Assembly (NCBI GenBank): GCA_001179505.1
Contig: CDMY01000613.1
Span: forward strand, 1 to 47,789
Source: Vitrella brassicaformis
Taxonomy: Eukaryota > Sar > Vitrellaceae
DNA length: 47,789 nt
Direction of reading: 5' to 3'
Shown piece by piece: positions 10,560-20,901 of the stretch. The notes under the pieces were generated by a model that saw nothing but the letters and a program-made list of their open reading frames with translations, did no database searches and was not told the origin of the DNA. Each line of letters starts with the position of its first letter. The stretch's first letter is position 1. Both the position numbers and the translations under genes were made by a program.

Positions 10560-11689
10560 ATGCTTCTGTCGGTTCTGCTGATCTGCGTCGGCGGCGTGTC
10601 TGCCGTCGACAATGTCAATGAAGGTCCCAGCCTGTTCCTGAAGCAGGCCAGCGGTGCGGGTGAGGGCATCGCTGACTACCAGGTGAACCCCCTCCAGGCT
10701 TTCCCCATGCCTCAGCTCAGCAACCCCTTTGGACGGGTCGACACGGTCAAGGAGCTGATCACTGAGAAATACCTGGGCAGATGGTGAGTGACCCCACAAA
10801 CACAACACGGACGCACGCACATGCGCATGCACACGCATGTGTTCTGATTGGGGCTCGGTGTTGTGTGTGTCTTTCCCTCTCTATCGTTGTGTGTATGTGT
10901 GTGCGTGCGTGTGTGTGCGTGTGTGTGCGTCAGGTACCTGATGTATGGGAGTGTGGCCTCTCAGATCATCACTGGCAACCTGGACTGCCAGACGGCCGAC
11001 TACTCGATGCGCATGGACGAGAGGATCGGCGTCGTCAACACGGGCGTCGACCGGGACGGCAAGCTCACACAGATCAAAGGATACGCATACACACCCGACC
11101 CCAACGAACCCGGCGCCCTCAAGTCAGTCAGCACACTCACGCACACGCACACACATGCACACACATGAGGTCGCGCTGATGTCTGTCTGTGTAGGGTGTC
11201 GCTGGGCGGTGTGCCTGTGGATGGGGACTACGACATAGTGCAGCTGGGTCCGTTTGGCAGCGACGGCAAGTACGAGTGGGCGATTGTGACGGATGAATTT
11301 GAGGTGTCGCTGTTTGTCCTGGGGAGAGACGTTCAGACCTTCAAAGACACCTTCGAGAAGGATGTATGTGAGCAGGCAGACACACAAACCAAACCAAACC
11401 AGCTTACACACTACACTCTCACCCTTCGCCGTGTGTGTGTCTGTGTGTCTAGGTGCTCGATGCGTGTGCGACTCTCGGCTTCACCAGGTAAGTCTGTCTG
11501 TCCATCTTCGGTCGCCTCTTCCATTGCATGCACTCCTGGAGCCTGCCGCACAACCAACTCGTATGTATGTTATGGCTATGGCTGCACAGGCCGTGGAACA
11601 GGCCCATCCCTATCAAGCAAGGTTCGGGATGCGAGTACGCGCCACTGCCGCCACCCGAGGGGGCGGAGGGCGGACAGATGTACGTCTGA
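10560..11689 (+). CDS. Secreted lipocalin
   Basis: Exons 10560-10783, 10934-11122, 11195-11363, 11453-11487 and 11590-11689 give 238 residues. A signal peptide is clear (MLLSVLLICVGGVSA). The lipocalin signature GxW appears as YLGRWYLMYGS, followed by alternating strand-like segments (KLTQIKGYAYTPDP, DYDIVQLGP, YEWAIVTDEF, VSLFVLGRD) and the C-terminal helix FKDTFEKDVLDACATLGF. This matches the ApoD/Blc-type lipocalins that bind small hydrophobic ligands in a beta-barrel cup. A Pro/Glu/Gly-rich tail follows. The ligand cannot be predicted. The ATG at 10560 is chosen because it begins the signal peptide directly downstream of the promoter element. Confidence 0.85.
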
Positions 11690-12343
11690 CAAACGAAGCG
11701 AGCCAGCCACAAACATGTGCCGGCCGGACTGTATACGTGCTGGGTGGTAAGGTGTGTAAATATGTATGTGGAGGGGAGCGGGAGTGTGAGTGGTGGAGGG
11801 GAGGGGGGTCGCATATATCGGTTTTTTGTTGCTGCTAGTGAGTGATAGGCTTTGTGCGTCATGAACGAATGGCGTGACGAGAGAGAGGCAGTCAGGAGGA
11901 GGAAGGCTCGGGTGACAGACAATTGCTGGCTTGACCTGAAGGGCCGGCCTTTAACGCCCCTGTTTGTTTCTTCGGCTGCGTGCGCACTCGTTTGGTTGAT
12001 GCCCACCTATATAGGTGTATGTGTTGAAGGTCGAGGGCACTCTTGGCAGCTCAGCTGACCCGCTGGCCGCTTTTGTGTGTTGGTCACGTGACCTTTGGAC
12101 ACCACACCTGCCTGTGGTTTAGTCACATCCATGCGCACAGATCCGTTCCGGTCGACGCAAAGCTTACAAACACACACATCTATATCTCTCACCCGAGTGG
12201 AGAAAAGGTAGGTCTCTGTCCACACACGACATCACACAGCATCACACCACTCGCACAGGCAGCCACCTCGACCTCGTGGCTGCCCCCCTCCCTCCCTCTC
12301 CACTCGTTCACCTCTCCATCTCCTTATCTCAATATCTCTTTGT
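11690..12343. other. Intergenic between convergent genes
   Basis: This holds the 3' ends of the lipocalin (+) and BRAP2-like (-) genes. I see no coding sequence; the minus-strand frames near 12232 are shadows of BRAP2-like exons. Confidence 0.5.
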
Positions 12344-14790
12344 CTATCTCTTTTTGCCCTTTTTCTTCTGTTTAGTGCCGTGGACCGATCCGCCCTGCAT
12401 GTTGGGGTCCGCGAGGGCCTGCCGCCTGACCTTGATGTGATGCTCCAGGTCGCGTACCTCCCCCTGCAGCTCCTCCATACGCTCCTCCTTGGCCCGCCGA
12501 CGCGCCTGCTGCCGCGCATTCTCCTCGCCCTCACGCAACTCGGCCTCCAACCTACACACACGAACACGCACACCCACACAGGCACAGCTCTCTGTGTGTG
12601 GGAGGGAGGGAGGCGGTGTGTCTTGTCTGTGTGTCGTACGAGCGTACTTCTGTCTGTCGCTTTGGAATTCGATTTGTTTCTGCTGCTGGGTGAGTGTGGC
12701 GCAGAGCTTCTCGAGTGAGGCGTGCTGGCTGCGGAGTTTCCGCTCCTCCGCCGACAGAGAGGCGATGCTGTCGTCAAGCTGACATGCACACACACACACA
12801 CACACACGGACAAGGACAGTGAGACATATCATTGCCAATGTTGTTTATGCCTTCACATTGACACGCACCTTTGTCTTTTGTAGCTGCAGGTGGCTGAGCT
12901 GCTTGGTGAGCTGCTCAACCAGCCGCTGCGCCTCCCTAACCTGCTCCTGACCCTCCTAGTCAATGACACACACACAGAGGCATGCAAGCCAAGAAGTCCA
13001 CACACCATCGCCCGTCCGTCCGTCTCTTTCTCACCCGTTGTTTGGCCTCGAAGGTGGACAGCTGTATGGCGAGCTGCTGCTCGTAGTAGTCCCTCTGTCC
13101 GTCGAGCTGCGACGCCAGCAGCTGGTTGAACTCGGCCAGCCAGTTCTCCAGCCGCCCCTCACGCAGCAGCTTGTTGTTAGTGTTATGGCCCTCCCTCCCG
13201 CCACCACCACCAGCCCCACCCCCGCTGCCCTCACCCCCCTCACCGCCCTCCACAGACAGCGAAAACGACACCCGCCGACCCCACGTCTGTGTCTGCGGCG
13301 TGCCCTCGCTCTCAGACGACCCCCCGCCGCCCATCCCCATCCCCATCCCCATGCCCAGGCCTCCGCCGCCGCCCTCGCTGCTGCTGGTGCCGCTCGCGCC
13401 GTCCTGCGAGCCGTCGGGCGGGACCACCTCGACCATCTTGCCGTCCAGCTTGTTCTGGATGAGTCGGTGGACGTAGCCGTCCCTCGCGTAATCCCACACG
13501 CGCTGCGTCTGGGCCACGATGGCGTAGGTGTGGCGGGTGGTCTCGTAGTGCTGACGCGCATGACCGCCGCGAGGACGGGGGCTGGCGCTCGGAGTGGCCA
13601 CGGGGAGGAGGCGGTCTTGAGCTCCTGTCGGTGTGTCCCTTCTCTTCTTTCTGGTCTTTTTGCTGTCGACTGCGTCTGTGTGGTTGTCGGACGGTGGGAG
13701 GGCCGCGTCGCCCCCCCTGTCGCCTCTATCGCGAGCTGTGGTGTTCGGGTCGTCGGCACATCCGATGAAGCCGCAGACCAGGCAGATGTGGATGTTGTCC
13801 ATGCTGCCGCACACGTCGCAGCACGACGCACGGAAGGGGAACTGCTGGAACCGGCAGACCGGACAGGACGTGTCGCACCACCGCCGGAGACAGTTGGCGT
13901 GGAAGGTGTGGCCACACAAGACATTGAGCGCCACGCCTGTGCCGCCGTCCTTGGCTGCTGATGCCTCCGCCGACTCGCCTGGCACGGTTGACAGCGACCG
14001 CCCCCTCTCAGCAGCACCACTCGTGTCGTCACCCTGAAGGTCCCGCTTGCCCTCGAGCATCTCCAGGCAGACGGCGCAGTACTGGGGCGACTCCCACTTG
14101 CCGAAAATCGTGTGCGGGGGGTTGAAGACGGTCTTGGTGGTCAGGGGGGCGTCCTTGTCGCCGCCCGCCGTGTCCTCAGCGATCTCCGTGATGCTGATCT
14201 CCGTCACCAGGTGGAGCCTGCACGCGTCGCTCTCGAGAGGGTTGTAGGCCTTGCCGTCACACGACCGGATCAGCCGCTCGGCCGTCGACTGGGTGCACAG
14301 AAGCAGCATCAGATAGACGTCGGCCTCAGGGCCGTGCAGCACCTTGGCGAACTCCAGCGAGATCCCTTGAAGCTGCTGCTGCTCCTGGTCCTGCTGCTGG
14401 TGGTGGTCGTCATCTCGCTTGGCCTCGTCTGCCGATGCAGTGATGAAGTCGAGCAGTTCTGTGGGCATCGTGTGGGAGGGCACGCGGCTCGCCAGGACCA
14501 CTGCAGGGTCGGATGGGGAGGTGGTGGATGGCTGATTGGAGGAGGGCGGTGGTGGGAATGTGCGCCAGTATTTGATCTTGCCATTGGTGATCTCGATGGA
14601 CGGGTTGCCGGACCAGTACTCCACCTCCTCCTCGTCTGTTGATACCGACAATGCCGCCGCTGCTGCTGCTGCTGCAGATGCTGCTGGGCAGCCACAAGGA
14701 TACGTGTGTGTGGTGGAGATGTGTGTGCGGTGCTTTTTGACTGTTCGTACCTGCTGGCGCTTCGCTGGTCTGGAACTTGTTGACGCTCAT
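12344..14790 (-). CDS. BRAP2-type RING / ZnF-UBP E3 ubiquitin ligase
   Basis: Exons 14790-14751, 14683-13035, 12955-12869, 12778-12648 and 12551-12344 give 704 residues. Domains run in BRAP2/IMP order. A BRAP2 RNA-binding-like fold comes first (ISLEFAKVLHGPEADVYLML, then NPPHTIFGKWESPQ). A RING follows (CAVCLEML...LCGHTFHANCLRRWCDTSCPVC). Next is a UBP zinc finger (CCDVCGSMDNIHICLVCGF...HARQHYETTRHTYAI, RVWDYARDGYVHRL), then a coiled coil. BRAP2 proteins bind ubiquitin through ZnF-UBP and regulate MAPK-pathway scaffolds and nuclear import in animals and plants. Low-complexity stretches interrupt the family plan: Gln-rich, Gly-rich, and an insertion of about 60 residues inside the ZnF-UBP. A short Lys-rich tail (KQKKKGKKR) ends the protein. 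Confidence 0.9.
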
Positions 14791-14981
14791 AGAAAGACGA
14801 TGAAAGTGGCAAAAACGTTGACCCTCAACGTCTGTGTGTGACAGCTGACTCCTCCTTCCCTCCTCCTCCTTTCCCCCCCTGCATCCCAGCTCGCAAATGT
14901 GAGCGATAGGGACTAGCTCCTTTTCGTCCACCTTTCTCTGCAGGAGAGCATAGGTCTTCCAAGCCAGCGCCGCTGTACTGT
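14791..14981. promoter_or_regulatory. Divergent promoter, BRAP2-like / bL12
   Basis: 191 bases separate the two start codons. CAGCTCGCAAATG at 14888-14900 is TTTGCGAGCTG on the minus strand, in sense with the BRAP2-like gene about 100 bases upstream of its ATG. A T/C-rich run lies at 14849-14880. The function is inferred from position. Confidence 0.35.
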
Positions 14982-16270
14982 TTGATGCAGACGTCTTCAC
15001 GACCGATGCTGCGGATAGCGTGCCGAGCATCAGCCAGGGCGCCACTGAAGACAGCGGCGGCCTCCCACGCGTCGAGGAGTGACCCCTGCCATCCTCAACA
15101 CGGGGCATTCCCTTACCACACAGGCAATGGGTGCCTACAAGTGTCTGTTCCTTCGCTGGTGGGACGGTCCAGGCGGCGGCTGATGCATCGGGATATGGGC
15201 GTTCGGCACGCTGCGTCGGCTGCATCCACGACCACCCGCCCCGTCCCCCTCATCCACGTCGAGGTTGAGGAGCAGCCATCGCGGTCTGATCTCACTTCCC
15301 TCAAAGAGGCAATCGACATCAACGGTGAGATGCCCCACGACGAGCATCACGAGGAGCGGCCAGAGGAGCCCACAGAGCCCCGTTTCCCCCCGCCCCCTCC
15401 CCGCCCTTATCCGCGACATGTGATCCAGCTGGTCGACCGGCTGATGGAGCTCTCACAGGCCGAGGCAGATCAGCTGTGTCAGCTGCTGACCGAGAAGATG
15501 ACCCCCCGGCCTGCGGCGAGCGTCAGCAGCAAGGGCAAGGGGAAGGATAAGTTCGAGCCGAAGCCTGTGGCGAGTCGGGTGCCCTTCCCACATCCTGCGG
15601 GCATGTTTCTTGGCGTCAGGGCGCCGCTTGCTCTGGGCATGCGGCCGCTGACGTTGCCGGGGGTGGGGGCCGCCATTGCTGCCAAAGGAAACCTGGTGGG
15701 TGTGAGGGCATAAGACAGCCAATGGATGGATGGATGGATGGATGGACACAGAGATGATCGTGCAGTTACGTGTTTGTGGGTCTGTCTGTGCAGGAGCAGA
15801 TGGCCGCCATGCAAGCCAACATGGCGGCCAATCCAGAGGCATATGCAACATCGGGGGCCGCCCCACCCCCTGCCCAGCCAGTTGCGGCAGCAGCCGACGA
15901 CACCGAGGCGGCATCGGCTGAAGTTTATCCGAGCAGCGGTGGTGCTGCATCGGCGAGTGCGGCAGAGGAGAAGCCTGTGGTGGGGTTGAAGCTGCACAAG
16001 CTAGGCGACGCGAGCAAGAAGATCGCTGTGATCAAGGAGGTCCGGGCGCTCACCACAATGGGGCTCAAGGTGGGCTACACACACGGACGCACTCGTAAGA
16101 ATGAGATCGGTCCATCCATGTGTGCGTGTCTATGTTTTCGTGTGTGTCAGGAGAGCAAGGAGCTGGTAGAGTCGGTGCCCAAGATGCTCAAGCGGGGGAT
16201 GGCCAGGGAGGAGGCACAAACATGGAAAGAGAAGCTTGAGGCGCTGGGCGCAGAGGTCACCCTGGAATGA
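14982..16270 (+). CDS. Organellar ribosomal protein bL12 (L7/L12), probably mitochondrial
   Basis: Exons 14982-15695, 15794-16069 and 16151-16270 give 369 residues. The last about 70 residues are the L7/L12 C-terminal domain (LHKLGDASKKIAVIKEVRAL, GLKESKELVESVP, LKEGV-like LKRGMAREEA, LGAEVTLE), which recruits GTPase translation factors. HVIQLVDRLMELSQAEADQL matches the N-terminal dimerisation/L10-binding helices. The Arg/Ala/Ser-rich N-terminus (MLRIACRASARAPLK) is transit-like without an obvious signal peptide, which favours the mitochondrion over a complex plastid. The protein is much longer than usual bL12: Pro-rich and Gly/Ala-rich segments separate the two domains. ATG at 15006 is an alternative start. 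Confidence 0.85.
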
Positions 16271-17052
16271 ATGAACCAGTGCCTGGCCTGCATTGGACGC
16301 GGCGAGGCGAGGCGAGATGAGACGAGGCGGCGAGTGCAGCATGGCACGCATGATATGTCACGTGCGTGCGGCGCGGTGTGCAGGGGGCGGCCGAGGGGGG
16401 AAGCTTTTCGGTTTATGGTGTGTCTGAAACAAACCGGATGATGCGAGTGGATGGGTGGAGGGATGGATGGGCGGATGGGTCGGGTCGCTCTATCGGGGCA
16501 TGGAAGACATTTCTGTGTGTATGCGCCAGGAGGAAAGGTCCCAACTGACCTTCTTTTTCTCGTCGGTGCGTGAGGAAAGGTCCCAACTGACCTTCTTTTT
16601 CTCGTCGGTGCGTGTGGTGGAGGCGTGTGGCGTAAGAGAGAGAGATGGATGGGATGGGCATGGGTGCGTTGACGGGGGGACTGATGGGCAGATTGGGACG
16701 TGGGGGAGACAGAGAGAGAGAGAGAGACGTCACTACCTACGTCGACATTACGGATGGATAAGAAGTCGTTAAACTGAAACTGGAATCGGTCATTCATTCA
16801 CACAGTCACGTAACACCCAAACATGCGATCGCAGACAGTGCACGGCGGCCGAGATGGCCACACGTGCAAGCAAGCCAGACTGTCAGACAGACAGTCGGAG
16901 GATGGATAATCAAAGCATCGGAGGACTAGACACACACACCCCCTTGCACAGCATGCAACCAAGCTGACTCGGGTGCTGTGGTGTGGTGTGTGGTGTGGTG
17001 TGGAGACACAGTGTCCCTCAGACAATGGCCGGCCGGACGTCTGTGTTGTAAG
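16271..17052. other. Intergenic between convergent genes, with a 42-bp tandem repeat
   Basis: A 42-base unit is present twice without mismatch at 16531-16572 and 16573-16614. Each copy contains AAGGTC-CCAACT-GACCTT, a 6-bp inverted repeat, followed by CTTTTTCTC. The rest is GGAT and GA simple repeats. No gene is supported. Confidence 0.6.
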
Positions 17053-19280
17053 TCATGTTTTGTTGGTAACCCACTTGGCGAGGAACCCTCTGGCGGTCTT
17101 CAGGTTGGCCTGATGAACATCGCCGCAATCAATCACGCGCACCCATGCAGTATTCAATGGCTGACTGACTTCGTGCAGACTCTTGCCGGCCCGCATGTGT
17201 GTCCGGGTGGTGTTGGTCTGTGTCTGGTCCACTGCACCCACCCACAACGGAAACACGGGGAGGGGGGGACAGCTGAGGTTTTTTATCGTCCTTCACGCAT
17301 TCATGGCTACCCGGCTGTGGGCGGGTGACGATGTGGCCGACAGGCTCAACCTGGGCAGTGCAGCGGAATGCACAGCAGCCAGGTTATTTGCTGCGCCGTC
17401 GCTGTGTCTCTTTCCCTTCCTTGCTTCTACCTACCCTGTGAGCGGGGGGTGTGGGCGCCTCCTCGGATACTTCTGATGTTTCGTTGCCCTTGCTGCTGGC
17501 TGTCTGAAGTCTCTCAGCGTCTGGGGCGGTGGCGTTGAGCTCAATGGGCGGGGGTGTGGTGGCTGTTGTCAGGATGCCGGGAGGGGCCGCCGCTGAGACA
17601 TAACACATACATAGTGACGACACGTGTTCGTGTGTGTTGTCTTCCGTCCTCACTTGTTGGGGGCGGTTTGGGGGTTGCAGGTGGTAGGGTGACGTTCCAG
17701 TTGACCACCTCCTTGCCCTGTTGCTGACCTGCGTCGCGCCCTGCCTGCCGCCCCGCCTCACGTGCTGCCGCCTCTGTCGCCTCATCAGCCGCTGCTGACG
17801 CACCCGCCTCCCGACCTGACACATGCCCACAACACAGACATGGCGATCTGTGGGGGTTTCTCCTTTCTGCGGCGTGTGTCTGTGCCCACCCACTCACCAG
17901 CTTGTCTGCCGAGGTGTTCGCCGGCTTGCCCGCCTGCTTCATGGCCAGATTGCCGACCTGCGGTGGCCCCCGCCTCGGCACCTGCGGACGCGCCGATCTG
18001 ATATGCGGGATTGTGTACCGGGAACAGCGCAAAGGGGAAAGAGAGAGACATGTAGAGACATGTAATGCTGCACCTACCTCTTTGGCCTCAGCCTGTGTGA
18101 GGGGTGCTTTGGTTGTGGTGGATGTGGTGGTGGTTGTGGTGCTTGGCCTGTATCCAATGGAACAGCGCAGAGAGGGGGAGAGGGTGACACAGAGAAGCCG
18201 ACACGGCATTCATGCTCACGACGACGTAGTGGTAGTGGTAGTGGTAGTTGTTGTTGGCTCTTCTTTCGGCGCCACGGTGATCCCTGCAGACCACACACAG
18301 ACAGGACACAAACATATCGGTGGGATGAAGCCCTCACACCACACATGGGTGTGGGAACGCACCGCCGAAGTGAGCCTGCCACTCTGCTTTGCTGACTTGG
18401 CCATCCTTGTCCCCATCCAAGGACTGTTTGGAACAAAGGAAACCAGTGGCGTCCTGGGGCTGTCACATCTATCTACATCTGTGCGTACTTTGAACAGGGT
18501 GTCTACTTCCTCTGGGCTGCCGGCGATACGCAGCTGCTGGGCCAACGCGTCTACCTCACCGTGGGTCAGATTCCTGAATGATCCGCGCGCGCAGAGAAGC
18601 TGATCCACATGCGAGTGTCTCTTCCTCATATGTACCCGTCACTGTTTGCATCCGCTGCTTTGAAGCTTTGTGACCACTGGTTGAACGCCCCCTCCATCTC
18701 ATTTGTCAAGCGGTCAACCATCTCTGTTTACAAACGAAACGAGCACCAACAGGAAGATGCCCTCATTGATTACTGGTTCGTTCGTTCACAGACCTTTGGG
18801 TGGTGCGGTGGTCGAAGCCTTCAGGGCCTTGAGCTGATGAAATGAAAAAGGTGGAGGGAGGAAGGGAGAGACATGTGAGACGCGTGCACAGAAGACCCCT
18901 GGCAGTGTGTGTATGTGCCTCTTCGTCTGTTGGAAGCTTGTCTTTGTCGAGGGTAGGTTTGGTCACGATCGGCCCGGCAGCGTTGTTCAGCTCCTCCTGG
19001 GCCTTGGCAGCCGCCTGCTCTGCCTCCACAGCCTGACGAGCCACACACACACACAGGAAGAGAAAGAGACACCATCAAGACCACGGAAACAGCCCCAACA
19101 TCCGTCCGTAGCATGTGTGTACCTTCCTCCGTTGTTCCTCCTCTTTGGCCTTCTGCTCGTCAAGCTCCCTCTTCGCACGCTCCTCGGGACTCATTTCCTC
19201 CTCTTGAGCCTTCGACACCTGCTGGCCCTTGGCAGCCTCCTCGTGCACCTTTAACCTTCCCGCCATGTCATCTGCCGCCG

Positions 19281-19312
<32 letters not shown>

Positions 19313-20799
19313 GTGCTGCTCTCAGGTGGAGTCTCCTTGGGCGGGTGTGTGTTGGTGTCTGTGTGGGGGTGGGTGATGATTGGGTTGGGGCTGGTGGTTG
19401 TCGGTGGAGGGCTGGTGGTCGTTGTCGGGGGCACTGTAGTTGGCGGGGCGAAGTGTGCGTCCCATTCGGCTTTGCTGATCTTGCCGCTTTTGTCCTCGTC
19501 GAAGGCCTGAGAAGCCGAAGCCCCATTATTATGCTTGGACAATGGCCACAGATGGCCATCCATCTTCTGTGCTGACCTTGAAGAGTGCATTGATTTCCTC
19601 TTGGCTGTATGCGACGCCTAGGTGGCTGACCAACACATCAAACTCAGCCTGATCAAGGTACCTGCAACACACCACAACACACCACACCCACATCGAGACA
19701 ACAATGAAGGACCAGAGAAGAAAAGTCGCTCCTCCGCCGTCCCTCGCCCGTCATTGTTCTTGTCTGAGTCATCGAATGCCTTCGCCGGCTCCCTATATGT
19801 CGACGCAAGGGCGTCATAAAAGTCTTTGAGCAGGTCTGCAGAGAGAGACATCCACATGTATGGATCACGTTCAGGCGAGAGCCACAAGAACAGACTCCGC
19901 ACCTTTGAGGCTTGCGTGTGGGTGGACGCCCCATGGTTTCCTGTTGTGGTGGTGCTCAAACATCTCAAGCAGATAACACGAGTGCAGCGTGTCGATATCG
20001 TCATGCGCTATGGAGTAATTGAGGAAGCGCATAAACCGGCTGCAGTAGTGCTGACGACAGACACCACCTTTATGCCCACAACCAGCCCCGCATCTTCTTG
20101 TCGCTTGCCCACCTCTCCTCGTGTGTGGTGCACTCTCATGCAGGCTCCATAGGCCAGGTCAGCCACAGGCTCGGACCGCAGGAGCCTGTCCATCGTGTTG
20201 CTGCAGAACAGCGCCTCCCCCACATTGGAACAGAACTTCCCGCCATCCACACCCACGCCTAGCCTTCCGGCCCGCCCACGCGCAGCCGCATACGCCCGCG
20301 CAAAGAACAAGCACCGGGGCTCCTCTGTGAACGACTCATTGCAGGCCTTCCCCGCGGCCGCCTCAGCGGCCTTGAAAGCAGTCAGGTTCTGTTGGTTGAG
20401 ATCGTCGACGATTTCGAGACACTCGGTCTCCAGGAAATCATCTTTGGTTGTGTTGCCGAATAGGGCATCCCAGAATGACCAGTCAGAGGATGTGTTTGAC
20501 GAGAGGCTGGGCAGGAGAGCTGCTTGTGGCGATGCTGGTTGGAGAGATAAAGGTAGGGGAGCGTTGGGAGTGCTGGGATCGATGGTTTGGTCGGCATTGA
20601 GCAAAGGGCTGGTGCGGGGAGACCTCAGGGAAGGGGAAATGCAGCATGCTGGCTGGACCTGATGGATGCATAGATGGATGGGTGGATGGATGGATGCACA
20701 GACAGACAGACTCATTGTGGTGCGGTGTTTTTGTCGTACCAGGTAGACCGATTGTAAGATCAGCAGGAAAAAGAGGCTCAGCAGCCTTGCTGCATCCAT
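17053..20799 (-). CDS. Secreted four-EF-hand calcium-binding protein with Cys-rich N-domain
   Basis: Eighteen exons join in phase (first 20799-20740, last 17231-17053), about 823 residues. A signal peptide starts it (MDAARLLSLFFLLILQSVYL). A Cys-rich helical domain of unknown family follows (LFFARAYAAARGR, FCSNVGEALFCSN, AYGACMRV, HYCSRFMRFL, CYLLEMFEHH). Four canonical loops come next: DKNNDGYLDQAE, DEDKSGKISKAE, DANSDGNLTHGE and DGDKDGQVSKAE. All have acidic residues at 1 and 12 and Gly at 6, so all should bind calcium. Between pairs lies a Thr/Pro linker and a charged coiled coil. After them come Thr-rich and Ala/Gly/Arg repeats (xxAG period), then a unique C-terminus. Exons 19835-19748 and 19661-19577 (88 and 85 nt) have the same lengths as 18723-18636 and 18573-18489. 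Two introns need GC donors. Function is unknown beyond calcium binding in the secretory route. Confidence 0.8.
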
Positions 20800-20901
20800 G
20801 CTGCAACCAATGGACCTCCGCCGCATTTACATGCATTTACAGATGCTTGAGTTGCCGAACTCCTTCCCCCTAGCCAGCGTCGTCCTTACGGCCGCGGTGC
20901 G
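20800..20901. promoter_or_regulatory. Short divergent promoter, EF-hand gene / CDC14
   Basis: Only 102 bases lie between the minus-strand ATG at 20799 and the plus-strand ATG at 20902. It contains GAGTTGCCGAACTC, an imperfect palindrome, at 20848-20861, but no TGCGAGCT element. Both 5' UTRs must be short, or the start of one gene overlaps the promoter of the other. Confidence 0.4.

Noticed and set aside
18843-18918. GT donor near 18896 for the EF-hand gene instead of a GC donor at 18918
   Set aside because: It forces a stop in the next exon but one; the GC donor is the only choice that keeps the EF-hand 3 frame.
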